Assembly (NCBI RefSeq): GCF_013085545.1
Contig: NZ_CP039543.1
Coordinates: 620,001-684,000 of the forward strand
DNA: 64,000 bases
Reading direction: 5' to 3'
From: Oceanidesulfovibrio marinus
GTDB taxonomy: Bacteria; Desulfobacterota; Desulfovibrionia; Desulfovibrionales; Desulfovibrionaceae
Made by a program: the position numbers and the translations under genes
Shown here: one piece after another, positions 1 through 7,668 of the stretch
How the letters are laid out: the number at the start of each line of letters is the position of its first letter
Position numbering within the stretch: position 1 is the first letter of the stretch
Notes under the pieces: model-generated
What the model saw: the letters and a program-made list of their open reading frames with translations, nothing else
What the model was told of the DNA's origin: nothing
Databases searched by the model: none

Positions 1-1
1 G

Positions 2-337
2 CTGCAGGCCATGGCGCGCACCCTGGGCAACGCCGGGCTCGAGGTTTTCACGGCCGAGAGCGGCGAGGAAGGGCTGGAGCGGTTCATCAACGCCAGGCAC
101 CGCTTTTCCCTGGTGCTGGCGGACCACACCATGCCCGGCATGACCGGCGTCGACATGGCCAGCCGCATCCTGGCGCACGACCAGGACGCCAACGTGATCA
201 TCTGCACCGGGCACGTGGAGCCGGAGCTGGAGGAGCAGGCCCTGGCGGCAGGCATCCGGGAGTTTATCATGAAGCCCATGACGCCGCGGGCGCTGGTGGA
301 AACCGTGAAGAAGTACTGCAGCCACGCGGCGCAGTAG
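2..337 (+). CDS. Receiver-domain protein, 5' end outside window
   Basis: This is the C-terminal part of a phosphoacceptor receiver domain. The reading frame is open to the left edge, so the start lies outside the window; the ATG at 11 falls inside the first helix and is probably not the start. Visible features are the phosphoacceptor Asp in VLADHTMPGMTG, the Thr in IICTGH, and the conserved Lys in FIMKPM, followed by a short tail ending in TAG. It ends 27 bases before the sigma-54 response regulator at 365. It is therefore probably the terminal receiver of a hybrid histidine kinase, or a stand-alone receiver, acting in the same phosphorelay. The receiver fold is clear; which of the two it is cannot be decided here. 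Confidence 0.85.
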   Translation: MQAMARTLGNAGLEVFTAESGEEGLERFINARHRFSLVLADHTMPGMTGVDMASRILAHDQDANVIICTGHVEPELEEQALAAGIREFIMKPMTPRALVETVKKYCSHAAQ

Positions 338-364
338 CGACGACACTTTTGGCAGGGAACGGAC

Positions 365-1762
365 ATGTCCAAGGTTCTGGTCATCGACGACGACGAGTTC
401 ATCCGCAAAAGCCTGTATCGGCTTATTTCGGACATGGGCCACGACACCATGCTGGCCGAGAGTCTGGAGCACGGCATGAGCTGCGCCGAGCAGGGCGTGG
501 ACGTCATCTTCCTGGACCTCGACCTGCCGGACGGTCCGGGCCAGGACGCCATCGACAACCTCTGCGCCACCAACGGAAAGCCGGAGATCATCGTCATCAC
601 CGGCGTGGGCGACAACTACGGCGCCCAGGAGACGCTGGCCAACGGCGTGTGGGACTACATCCGCAAGCCGGCTTCGCCCAAGACCGTGTCCACCTCGCTC
701 AAGAGCGCCCTCAAGTACCGGCAGGAAAGCTCCGGCCGACACGATCCGCAGGCGCGGCTGGATGCCTGCGGCATCATCGGCGAGGCCCCGGCCACCCAGC
801 GTACCAAGCAGCACATCCTGCGCGCTGCCCAGAGCGAGGCGAGCGTGCTTATCCTGGGCGAGACAGGCGTAGGCAAGGAGCTGGCCGCCCACGCCGTGCA
901 CTCCATGAGCCGCCGGCGCGACAAGCCCTTCATGGTGGTGGATTGCTCCAACCTGTCTGAGTCATTGGTTGAAAGCATTCTGTATGGCCACAGGAAGGGA
1001 TCGTTCACCGGCGCGCACGCCGACCGCCGGGGGTTGGTGGCCCAGGCCAACGGCGGCACCCTCTTTCTGGACGAAGTGGGCGAGCTGCCCATGAGCCTGC
1101 AGAAGTCCTTCCTCCGCGTGCTGCAAGAGCAGCGCTTCCGGCCCGTGGGATCGGCCACGGAGGAGACGAGCGATTTCCGGCTGGTGGCCGCCACCAACCG
1201 CGACCTGGAAAAGATGACGGAGCACGGCACCTTCCGCAGCGATCTTCTGTTCCGGCTGCGGACCATCGAGCTGAACATGCCGCCCCTGCGGGAGCGCGTG
1301 GCCGACATCGAGGTGCTGGCCCGGCATTTCCTGAGCGAGTCATGCAACCGTTACGCCGTGCCGCCAAAAACGCTGTCCCGGCAGCTGCTCAAGGTGCTCA
1401 CCGGCTACGCCTGGCCCGGCAACGTCCGGGAGCTGGCCAATGTCATGGAGGCCGCGGTTATCGAGTCCGGCGCGGCCAACGTGGTCTACCCCAAGCACCT
1501 GCCCAGCCACATCCGACTGTCGTTTCTGGACAAACCCAAAAAGAAGCGCCAGCAGAATCCGGCGCAGGAGATGCCCCTGGGCGAGCTGATGCCGTACATG
1601 GAGTACAAGGTGCAGCGCGACCGGGCGTACTTCATGCGGCTCATGGAGGCGTGCAGCAACGACGTGTCCGAGGCCAGCCGCCTCTCCGGCCTCAGCGTGC
1701 CCAGCATCTATCGTCATCTGGGCATGGCGGGCATTCCCACGCCGAGCCGCCGTCGGCGGTGA
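365..1762 (+). CDS. Sigma-54-dependent response regulator (NtrC family)
   Basis: A 465-residue cytoplasmic transcription activator. An N-terminal receiver (about 1-120) has acidic residues in VIDDD and phosphoacceptor Asp51 in FLDLDLP. A central AAA+ domain (about 135-370) has Walker A GETGVGKE at 165-172, the sigma-54 contact loop GSFTGA starting at Gly212 (one conservative change from GAFTGA), and Walker B LFLDEVGELP. A C-terminal Fis-type helix-turn-helix ends in SVPSIYRHL. The start is supported by AGGGAACGGAC before ATG 365. It probably receives phosphate from the kinase or receiver just upstream. Targets are unknown. It is one of three related sigma-54 activators in this window, and the only one with both a normal receiver and a nearly normal GAFTGA loop. 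Confidence 0.93.
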   Translation: MSKVLVIDDDEFIRKSLYRLISDMGHDTMLAESLEHGMSCAEQGVDVIFLDLDLPDGPGQDAIDNLCATNGKPEIIVITGVGDNYGAQETLANGVWDYIRKPASPKTVSTSLKSALKYRQESSGRHDPQARLDACGIIGEAPATQRTKQHILRAAQSEASVLILGETGVGKELAAHAVHSMSRRRDKPFMVVDCSNLSESLVESILYGHRKGSFTGAHADRRGLVAQANGGTLFLDEVGELPMSLQKSFLRVLQEQRFRPVGSATEETSDFRLVAATNRDLEKMTEHGTFRSDLLFRLRTIELNMPPLRERVADIEVLARHFLSESCNRYAVPPKTLSRQLLKVLTGYAWPGNVRELANVMEAAVIESGAANVVYPKHLPSHIRLSFLDKPKKKRQQNPAQEMPLGELMPYMEYKVQRDRAYFMRLMEACSNDVSEASRLSGLSVPSIYRHLGMAGIPTPSRRRR

Positions 1763-1858
1763 GGGCTGGGCGGGACGGCCCGTTATCCCACAATCACCAC
1801 CGCGCAATCGGGCCGGAGAGGGGCGCGGTCCGGCCCGGAACCTGGCTTCTGCCGGCTG

Positions 1859-2266
1859 TTACTCCGCCTGCTGCTTCAGCAGGTCGCGAATTTCCGTGAG
1901 CAGTTTTTCCTCGGCCGAAGGAGCCGGCGGCTCAGCAGGCGCAGCCTCCTCCTTACGGCGCAGGCTGTTGATTGCCTTGACCAGCAGGAAGACGGCAAAG
2001 GCGATGATTGTGAAGCTGACGATGGTCTGGATGAACGCGCCGTAGCCCAGGATCACGGGGTCCACGCCCTCGGAGCCTTTCTTGAGCACGATCTCGAACT
2101 CGGAGAAATCCACGCCGCCAATCAGCAGGCCGATGGGTGGCATGAGCACCTGGTCTACAAAGGATGAGACGATCTTGCCGAAGGCGGCGCCGACGACGAT
2201 ACCCACGGCGAGATCGACCACGTTGCCGCGCATGGCGAACTGCTTGAACTCCGAAAAGAATCCCAT
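1859..2266 (-). CDS. mscL: Large-conductance mechanosensitive channel MscL
   Basis: A 135-residue inner-membrane channel that opens under high membrane tension and releases solutes during hypo-osmotic shock. The protein starts [15 protein letters not shown], the family N-terminal amphipathic helix. TM1 (about 15-45) contains the conserved [18 protein letters not shown] pore segment. A periplasmic loop and TM2 (about 70-95, [20 protein letters not shown]) follow, then a charged cytoplasmic helix ending [11 protein letters not shown]. Length matches the family. GGGAGG lies 7 bases before the ATG. It is monocistronic, convergent with the regulator at 365-1762, and follows the terminator of the large redox operon. 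Confidence 0.97.
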   Translation of the reverse strand: MGFFSEFKQFAMRGNVVDLAVGIVVGAAFGKIVSSFVDQVLMPPIGLLIGGVDFSEFEIVLKKGSEGVDPVILGYGAFIQTIVSFTIIAFAVFLLVKAINSLRRKEEAAPAEPPAPSAEEKLLTEIRDLLKQQAE

Positions 2267-2390
2267 GACATACCTCCCTGGAGAATGGCGATAGAAGCGT
2301 TCCAGAGAATCTCATAACCGAAAACCCCTCGTTGTCATATAGAGGAGAATACTATTTTGCCGGCTGCTTGGAGAGGCGGTGATGCAGAAA

Positions 2391-2421
2391 AAGGAGCCGC
2401 GGACAATCGCCACGGCTCCTT
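2391..2421 (-). terminator. Rho-independent terminator of the Hdr operon
   Basis: A perfect 9-bp stem (AAGGAGCCG / CGGCTCCTT) with a 13-base loop lies about 47 bases after the stop codon of the selenoprotein gene. Read on the minus strand, the stem is followed by a run of five T residues. This marks the end of the operon that runs from 14915 to 2468 and separates it from mscL. Confidence 0.8.
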
Positions 2422-2467
2422 GCAATGCCGTCAGAAAGCAGGACGGCAGGGCGCGTTTTCTGCGGTG

Positions 2468-3763
2468 CTACAGTCCCACCTCGGCCAGGTCCTCGCCCAG
2501 GTAGCCGCGCTCGTTCTCGCCCAGAATGCCCAGGGAGAGGCAGATGAGCGTCCAGAGGTGCACCACCGGGAAGTGCGCGCCGGAGAACTCGCTCAGGTCG
2601 TGGATCTGCGAGTGGCAGTTGTGGCACGGCGCTATGCAGTAATCGGCCTTGGTGGCCAGGATCTGCTTGAGCTTGGCGTCTCCATACTTGCGGCGCTGTT
2701 CCGAGAAGCCGGACTGGAGGTAGCCGCCCCCGCCGCCGCAGCAGTAGTTGTTGGAGCGGTTGGGCCACATGTCGATGAAGTTCTCCTCGCCCACCACGGA
2801 CGTGACCACGAAGCGCAGGTCCTCGGCCACGGGATCGCCCAGGGATTTCCGGACGAGCTGGCAGGGGTCCTGCACCGTGAAGGTCACCCCCAGCTCTTTG
2901 TTCCAGTCGGAGCTCACGGGCAGCTTGCCCTCGCGAATCCACCTGGCGTAGAGGCGGATGATGGATTCCATCTCGAATGAATGCTCGATGTTGAACTTTT
3001 GCAGTCCGGCCCGGACTGCGTAGAACTCGTGCCCTCACTCCGTGTTGAGCCAGACCTTGCACCCCAGGTCCTCCACGGCCTGCGCCTTGTTGCGCACCAC
3101 CTGCTCCCAGGCCGCGTCGTCCGCCGCGAACATGCAGTAGTTCTCCGCGGCCCAGCCTCTGGTGGAGTATGTCCAGTCCGCGCCCACCAGGTGCAGGATC
3201 TTCCACAGCGGCACCATCTCGTCCGGTTCGGTCACGGGCTCACGCGAGTTCTGATTCAGGAAGTAGTAGGCGCCTTTCTTGTCCACAGGGGCCTGCAGCT
3301 CTTCGAAGCCGGGTTGCGACTCCCGGACCTCTTCCAGGATGTCCTCGACCACGAACTTGAAGTCCTCGCTGGATGCACCCATGGCGCTGTTGCCGTCGGT
3401 GCGTAGGGCCTGGTCGCAGGAGCCGATGATGCCCTTGGGGCGCTCCTCGCGTGGCCACTGGGAGCGGCACCAGTAGATGAGCTGCGGGATGTTCACGCCC
3501 ATGGGGCAGGCGTGCACGCAGCGCTGGCACATGGAGCACATCCAGACCCACGGCGTCTTCAGCGCGATGTCGTCCAGCCCGTAGGCGCAGAGCCGCAGGA
3601 ACCTGCGCGGGTCCATGCCCTCCAGGCCGGAGGCCGGGCAGCCGTCCACGCATGTGCCGCAGGTCATGCACATGGAGAGGTTGCCGCCTTCCGGCAGCAG
3701 CTCGGCCACCTTGTCCATCAGCTCGGAGCTCGTGTCCGGCGTCAGCACGGCTTGGTCACTCAT
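2468..3763 (-). CDS. DsrK/HdrD-like iron-sulfur oxidoreductase, selenocysteine-containing
   Basis: A predicted 431-residue cytoplasmic iron-sulfur protein that reads through an in-frame UGA at 3035-3037 as Sec243. The frame is otherwise open from ATG 3763 (preceded by GGGGGAGG) to 2468. An N-terminal HdrC-like part has two 4Fe-4S motifs, Cys32/35/38/42 and Cys76/79/82/86. A C-terminal HdrB-like CCG domain has Cys301, Cys341-Cys342 in NYCCGGGGG, and Cys380/Cys383 in PCHNC. Sec243 sits in NTE-U-GHEFY, exactly where the upstream paralogue has Cys244 in NIE-C-GHSFY. A 19-base inverted repeat starts 15 bases after the UGA and fits a bacterial SECIS. An automated annotation would split this gene into two fragments (3763-3035 and 2971-2468). 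The electron donor and acceptor are unknown; by operon context it should exchange electrons with the HdrABC-type complex. The family is known for noncubane-cluster disulfide chemistry. The Sec assignment is inference, but several features agree. Confidence 0.88.
3001..3019 (-). promoter_or_regulatory. Candidate bacterial SECIS hairpin for Sec243
   Basis: In the mRNA, 15 bases after the UGA, a perfect palindrome folds as an 8-bp stem (GCAGUCCG / CGGACUGC) with loop GGC. The apical loop lies 23 bases from the UGA and begins with G. Both points fit the published bacterial SECIS model (loop 16-37 bases downstream, a G in the first two loop positions). The aligned stretch in the Cys-encoding paralogue (about 4341-4374) has similar amino acids but lacks the palindrome. 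The element would recruit SelB-tRNA-Sec. Confidence 0.82.
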
Positions 3764-3801
3764 TGTTTCCTCCCCCGGGATGAACGCATCCCGCTGCACA
3801 G

Positions 3802-5106
3802 TCATTCGGGCAGGCCCACCTCGGCCAGCTCCGGCCCCAGGTAGGTCCGCTCGTTTTCGCCCAGCACGCCGAGGCTCAGGCAGAGGATGGTCCACAGGTT
3901 CACGGTGTGCCATCCGCCCTCGTAGTGCTCGGACAGCTCCTCGATCTGCGCGTGGCAGTTGTGGCACGGGGTAATCACATAGTCCGCGTGCGTGGCCAGT
4001 ATCTGCCCGGCCTTGACCTTGCCGTAGGCCAGCCGCGCGTCCTTGTAGCCGGACTGCAGGAACCCGCCGCCACCGCCACAGCAGTAGTTGTTGGAGCGGT
4101 TGGGGAACATCTCCACGAAGTTCTGCTCACCCACGCAGGCCTTGGTCACGAAGCGCAGATCCTCGGCGAACGGGTTGCCCATGGACTTGCGCACGGCCAT
4201 GCACGGGTCCTGCACGGTGAAGCGCAGGCCGAGGTCATCGTTCCAGGCCGAGCTGGGCTGGAGCGTGCCCTCGCGAATCCAGCGCGCGTACCAGCGCACG
4301 ATGTGGTCGAACTCGATGTCCGTATCCAGGCCGAAGCGCTGCATGCCGGCCCAGATGGAGTAGAAGGAGTGGCCGCACTCGATGTTGATCCAGGAGGAGC
4401 AGCCCAGCTCCTGCACGCCCTGGAGCTGCTTTTCGAGGATCGCTTTCCAGTGGTCGTCCTCGGCCGCGAACATGCAGTAGTTCTCAGCGCCCCAGCCGTG
4501 GGTGCCGTAGGTCCAGTCCGCACCGGCCAGGTGCAGAATCTTCCACAGCGGCACCATCTCCTCGGGCTCCTTCACAGGCTCGCGGGAGTTCTGGTTCACG
4601 TAGAAGTACGCGCCGTGCTTGTCGATGGGGGCTTCCAGGTCCGCAAAGGCCGGCTGGGTCTCGCGCACCTCCTCCAGCACGTCCTCCACGGTAAAGCGGA
4701 AGTCCTCGCTGGAGATGCCCACGGCGCTGGCGCCTTCCGTGCGCAGGCCCTGATCGCAGGAGCCGATGATGCCCTTGGGCTTCTTTTCCCGCGGCCAGCG
4801 CGCGCGTATCTCGTACACGAGCATGGGGATGTTCACCTGCATGGGGCAGGCCTGCATGCAGCGGAAGCACATGGTGCACATCCAGACCCACGGCGTGGAC
4901 AAGACCTCCTCGTCCTGACCAAAGGCGGCCAGCCGCAGGAACCTGCGCGGGTCCATGCCTTCCAGGCCGGAGGCCGGGCAGCCGTTCACGCAGGCGCCGC
5001 AGGTCATACACATGGACAGATTGCCGCCCTGGGGCAAGGCCGCGGCGGCCAGCTCCATGACCTCGGAGCGGTGCGCCGGCGTCAACGTTCGGGCGTGTTC
5101 CACCAT
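3802..5106 (-). CDS. DsrK/HdrD-like iron-sulfur oxidoreductase (Cys paralogue)
   Basis: A 434-residue paralogue of the downstream selenoprotein with the same architecture. An N-terminal dicluster ferredoxin segment has Cys33/36/39/43 in CMTCGACVNGCP and a second CxxCxxCxxxCP set. A CCG-type cysteine-rich domain follows, with DPC, NYCCGGGGG and PCHNC. Cys244 in NIECGHSFY aligns with the UGA of the neighbour. I chose ATG 5106 (MVEHART) because GGAGG lies 5 bases before it; the in-frame ATG at 5118 has no ribosome-binding site. The gene ends 38 bases before the selenoprotein start. Proteins of this family (DsrK, HdrD, TmcB, HmcF) pass electrons between quinol, cytochrome or Hdr modules and thiol or disulfide substrates. 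No membrane segment is visible. Confidence 0.9.
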   Translation of the reverse strand: MVEHARTLTPAHRSEVMELAAAALPQGGNLSMCMTCGACVNGCPASGLEGMDPRRFLRLAAFGQDEEVLSTPWVWMCTMCFRCMQACPMQVNIPMLVYEIRARWPREKKPKGIIGSCDQGLRTEGASAVGISSEDFRFTVEDVLEEVRETQPAFADLEAPIDKHGAYFYVNQNSREPVKEPEEMVPLWKILHLAGADWTYGTHGWGAENYCMFAAEDDHWKAILEKQLQGVQELGCSSWINIECGHSFYSIWAGMQRFGLDTDIEFDHIVRWYARWIREGTLQPSSAWNDDLGLRFTVQDPCMAVRKSMGNPFAEDLRFVTKACVGEQNFVEMFPNRSNNYCCGGGGGFLQSGYKDARLAYGKVKAGQILATHADYVITPCHNCHAQIEELSEHYEGGWHTVNLWTILCLSLGVLGENERTYLGPELAEVGLPE

Positions 5107-5170
5107 GGCGTCCTCCATGGATGCTATGATTGTTGCGCTCCGGGGCAGGAACTCCGGAGCGCTTCATCAC

Positions 5171-6121
5171 CTATGCGTCGGCAGGCGCTTCATGCTCTTC
5201 GGAGGTCACGGCGCCGGTCTGGTCGTACATCAGGCCGCAACGCATATCGAAGTGCTTGTTCACGCTCATGGTCGGGCAGGCCGAGTTCAGGGAGACCTGC
5301 GTGACCGTGGAACCGAGGAAGGCCTTCTCGGGGTCCGTCTCCTTGGAGTGGTGGGCCATGATGATGATATCGGCCTCCTTCATCCGCGCGAGCTTGAGGA
5401 TCTCCATGGAGGGCTTGCCCTCCCAGCACTCGTACTCGCACTCCGCGATGCCGCGCAGGCGATGCTCATACTCCTCCTTGAGCCGCTTCTTGATATCGGT
5501 GATGCGCAGTTCGACCTCCTGCTGGTCGAGCTGCCCGCTGATCCCTTCGATATCCAGGGCGTGGAACATGGTGAGGGCGGACTTGTATTGCCGGGCCATC
5601 TGGCCGCCGTAGTTCACGGCGCAGTCGGCCTGGTCGGAGAAGTCCGTGGCTACCACCACGCGCAGGAAGTTGGTTTCGACGTCGCACAGCGGCCGGGACA
5701 CGATCATCACCGGGCAGCGGGCCCGCTGGCTGACGCGTTCCAGGGTGCTGCCAGTCATGCCCCACATGCGGGAGCGGCGCTCGGCGTGCTCCTTGGTGTG
5801 CGGTCCCAGCACGATGAGATCGGAGTTCACCTTGCGCGCCGTACGCAGAAGCTCTGCGTGCGGCATGCCGGGCACCACCATGATCTCAAAGTGCTCCAGG
5901 TCCTGCAGCCGCGGTCCGTAGTACTCCTGGATCTGCTCACGGAGACGGCCGGTCTCGCCGCTGCCTTCGAGGTAGCGAATCTCGCCCCAGCCCTGGGCCG
6001 CGCCGGCCACATGGACCAGGTAGAGCTTGGCGTCGAAGCGCTTGGCGAACCCGACGGCCGCGTTCACGGCGCACTCGTCCACTCCGGAAGGCGTCACACC
6101 GACAACGATGTCCTTAAACAT
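5171..6121 (-). CDS. Tandem universal stress protein (two UspA domains)
   Basis: A 316-residue cytoplasmic protein with two Usp domains. The first (about 1-145) starts MFKDIVVGVTPSG and has a nucleotide-loop-like GMTGSTLERVSQRARCPV. The second (about 150-295) starts FLRVVVATDFSDQADCAV and has AHHSKETDPEKAFLGSTV before SACPTMSV. Usp domains bind ATP or AMP in many species and act in stress or energy sensing. The gene lies between hdrB and the DsrK-like pair on the same strand with short gaps, so it is probably co-transcribed. A regulator or stabiliser of the redox complex is plausible, but nothing in the sequence proves it. Confidence 0.9.
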   Translation of the reverse strand: MFKDIVVGVTPSGVDECAVNAAVGFAKRFDAKLYLVHVAGAAQGWGEIRYLEGSGETGRLREQIQEYYGPRLQDLEHFEIMVVPGMPHAELLRTARKVNSDLIVLGPHTKEHAERRSRMWGMTGSTLERVSQRARCPVMIVSRPLCDVETNFLRVVVATDFSDQADCAVNYGGQMARQYKSALTMFHALDIEGISGQLDQQEVELRITDIKKRLKEEYEHRLRGIAECEYECWEGKPSMEILKLARMKEADIIIMAHHSKETDPEKAFLGSTVTQVSLNSACPTMSVNKHFDMRCGLMYDQTGAVTSEEHEAPADA

Positions 6122-6159
6122 GGTACACCCCCTTGCTGAAAGGGTTTCGACATCGGGTC

Positions 6160-7083
6160 TCAGGCCTCCTCGACGACCGTTTCCTCGAGGGAACCTTGCG
6201 TGGCCCAGCCCTGGCGCATTCCGGCGCGGAAGCGTGGGGCCAGGCTCATGTTCTTGTTCAGCATCAGCTCATCTTCCGTACAGCCGAAGGCCAGCCCCAT
6301 GAGCTGCGGCAGGTAGACCACGCTCACTGTCTCGCGGGGGCCGCCGTAGCCTGCAGCCTTGCTCTGGTAGGCCTCCAGGTTGATCTGGCACATGGGGCAG
6401 ACCGTGACGACTGCATCTGCCTGGGACGCGCTGTCCAGTATCCGCGCTACCGAGGCAAGGGCCGCCTCCGGCTTGGTCACCATCAGGGACGCGCCGCAGC
6501 AACGCGCCTCGTCGTCCCAGGCCATGGGTTTGACGCCCAGTGCTTCGAGCACCAGGTGCATGGAGCGCGGCTGCCTGGGATCGTCGAACACCGGGTAGGG
6601 CCGCAGAATCTGGCAGCCGTAGTAGGCCGCCGCGGAAAAACCGCTCATGTCACGCTCCGTCCTGGCCGCGATGGCTCCGGTGCCCACGTCGTTGATCAGG
6701 ATGTCCAGCAGGTGGCGCGGTTTGGCCCGGCCGGTGTAGCGCAGGTCCTCCACGGAAAGCGCCTCGTTGATCTGGGCCAGCAGCTTCTTGTCGTGGCGTG
6801 TGTCCTCCACAACGCGGAGCAGGTTGAGGTAGCAGGCGCTGCACGGCACGAGGATGTCGTCCACATCCATAAGCTGCTCCACCAGGGCGAGGTTCCGCGC
6901 CGGCAGCACGTAGGTCAGCAGCCGGCTCACGGACTCCACGGCGCTGGCCCCGCAACAGGTCCAGTCCGGAATCTCGGTGAGCTCCGCGTCCAGGACGTCC
7001 ATCACCTGGCGGACGCTGCGGTCGTACTCCACCGCGCTCTCCAGGAGCGAGCAGCCGGGGTAGTAGGCGTAGTGGTGCGTCAT
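6160..7083 (-). CDS. hdrB: HdrB-like heterodisulfide reductase subunit
   Basis: A 307-residue soluble subunit with two complete CCG domains. The first has Cys11 (YYPGC), Cys43-Cys44 (TCCGAS) and Cys81/Cys84 (PCSAC). The second has Cys157 (YYGC), Cys195-Cys196 (CCGAS) and Cys229/Cys232 (CPMC). In methanogen HdrB these ligate the paired noncubane 4Fe-4S clusters that reduce a disulfide, so the catalytic set is intact. ATG 7083 overlaps the hdrC stop in an ATGA junction, implying translational coupling. The physiological disulfide or other acceptor is unknown; sulfate reducers lack CoM/CoB. Confidence 0.93.
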   Translation of the reverse strand: MTHHYAYYPGCSLLESAVEYDRSVRQVMDVLDAELTEIPDWTCCGASAVESVSRLLTYVLPARNLALVEQLMDVDDILVPCSACYLNLLRVVEDTRHDKKLLAQINEALSVEDLRYTGRAKPRHLLDILINDVGTGAIAARTERDMSGFSAAAYYGCQILRPYPVFDDPRQPRSMHLVLEALGVKPMAWDDEARCCGASLMVTKPEAALASVARILDSASQADAVVTVCPMCQINLEAYQSKAAGYGGPRETVSVVYLPQLMGLAFGCTEDELMLNKNMSLAPRFRAGMRQGWATQGSLEETVVEEA

Positions 7084-7649
7084 GTCCGTTCCTCCATTTC
7101 GTCCACCTTGCGGAAGAGCAGCTCCAGCCTGCCGGCAAAGGCGCGGCTGGGCGGGTGGAGCTTGCCCTTGCCGAGCATCTTCATGCCGATGGGGGTGAAC
7201 TCCAGGGCGCGCCTCGGGCTGGCCAGGGATGTGAGATAGCTCGACATCAGCGCAGTCTCCTGCACCCGGCCGTAGCGGCGGATATTGCCGGCAAAGGCGC
7301 GGTAGAAGGCGGATTTCCTGCGCGATGCGCGGTCGTGCTCCCCGGCCAGGCGCTTGAGCGCGGCCATGGCGCGCGTGGGCTCCACATCGCGCGGGCAGCG
7401 CAGCCAGCACGTGTAGCAGGAGGAGCACATCCAGAAGGTCCTGGACTCGAAAATGCGGTCCAGCTGGCCCAACTGCACCAGCCGCCAGAGCTGCCGCGGC
7501 GTGAGGTCCATGGCCTGGGCGTTGGGGCAGGAGGCCGTGCACGTGCCGCACTGCATGCAGCGCGAGAGCATTGCCTGGAGCTCACACAGCTCGCTGTCTT
7601 GCGGCAGCGGCGTGATGGTGAGGGCCTGGTGTTTCGTCATCTGGCGCAT
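7080..7649 (-). CDS. hdrC: HdrC-like iron-sulfur subunit
   Basis: A 189-residue electron-transfer subunit with two 4Fe-4S motifs, Cys31/34/37/41 (CMQCGTCTASCP) and Cys75/78/81/85 (CSSCYTCWLRCP), followed by a helical region. It should carry electrons from HdrA to HdrB. GAGGAG lies 6 bases before ATG 7649. It overlaps hdrB by four bases and follows the giant HdrA fusion by 19 bases. No transmembrane helix is present, so this is a soluble HdrABC type and not the membrane HdrDE type. Confidence 0.92.
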   Translation of the reverse strand: MRQMTKHQALTITPLPQDSELCELQAMLSRCMQCGTCTASCPNAQAMDLTPRQLWRLVQLGQLDRIFESRTFWMCSSCYTCWLRCPRDVEPTRAMAALKRLAGEHDRASRRKSAFYRAFAGNIRRYGRVQETALMSSYLTSLASPRRALEFTPIGMKMLGKGKLHPPSRAFAGRLELLFRKVDEMEERT

Positions 7650-7668
7650 ACCGTTCTCCTCAGGCCTG

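Noticed and set aside
2468-3763. Reading the UGA at 3035-3037 as a pseudogene or sequencing error
   Set aside because: Both halves keep all cluster-binding cysteines, the paralogue has Cys at that site, and a SECIS-type hairpin lies at the right distance.
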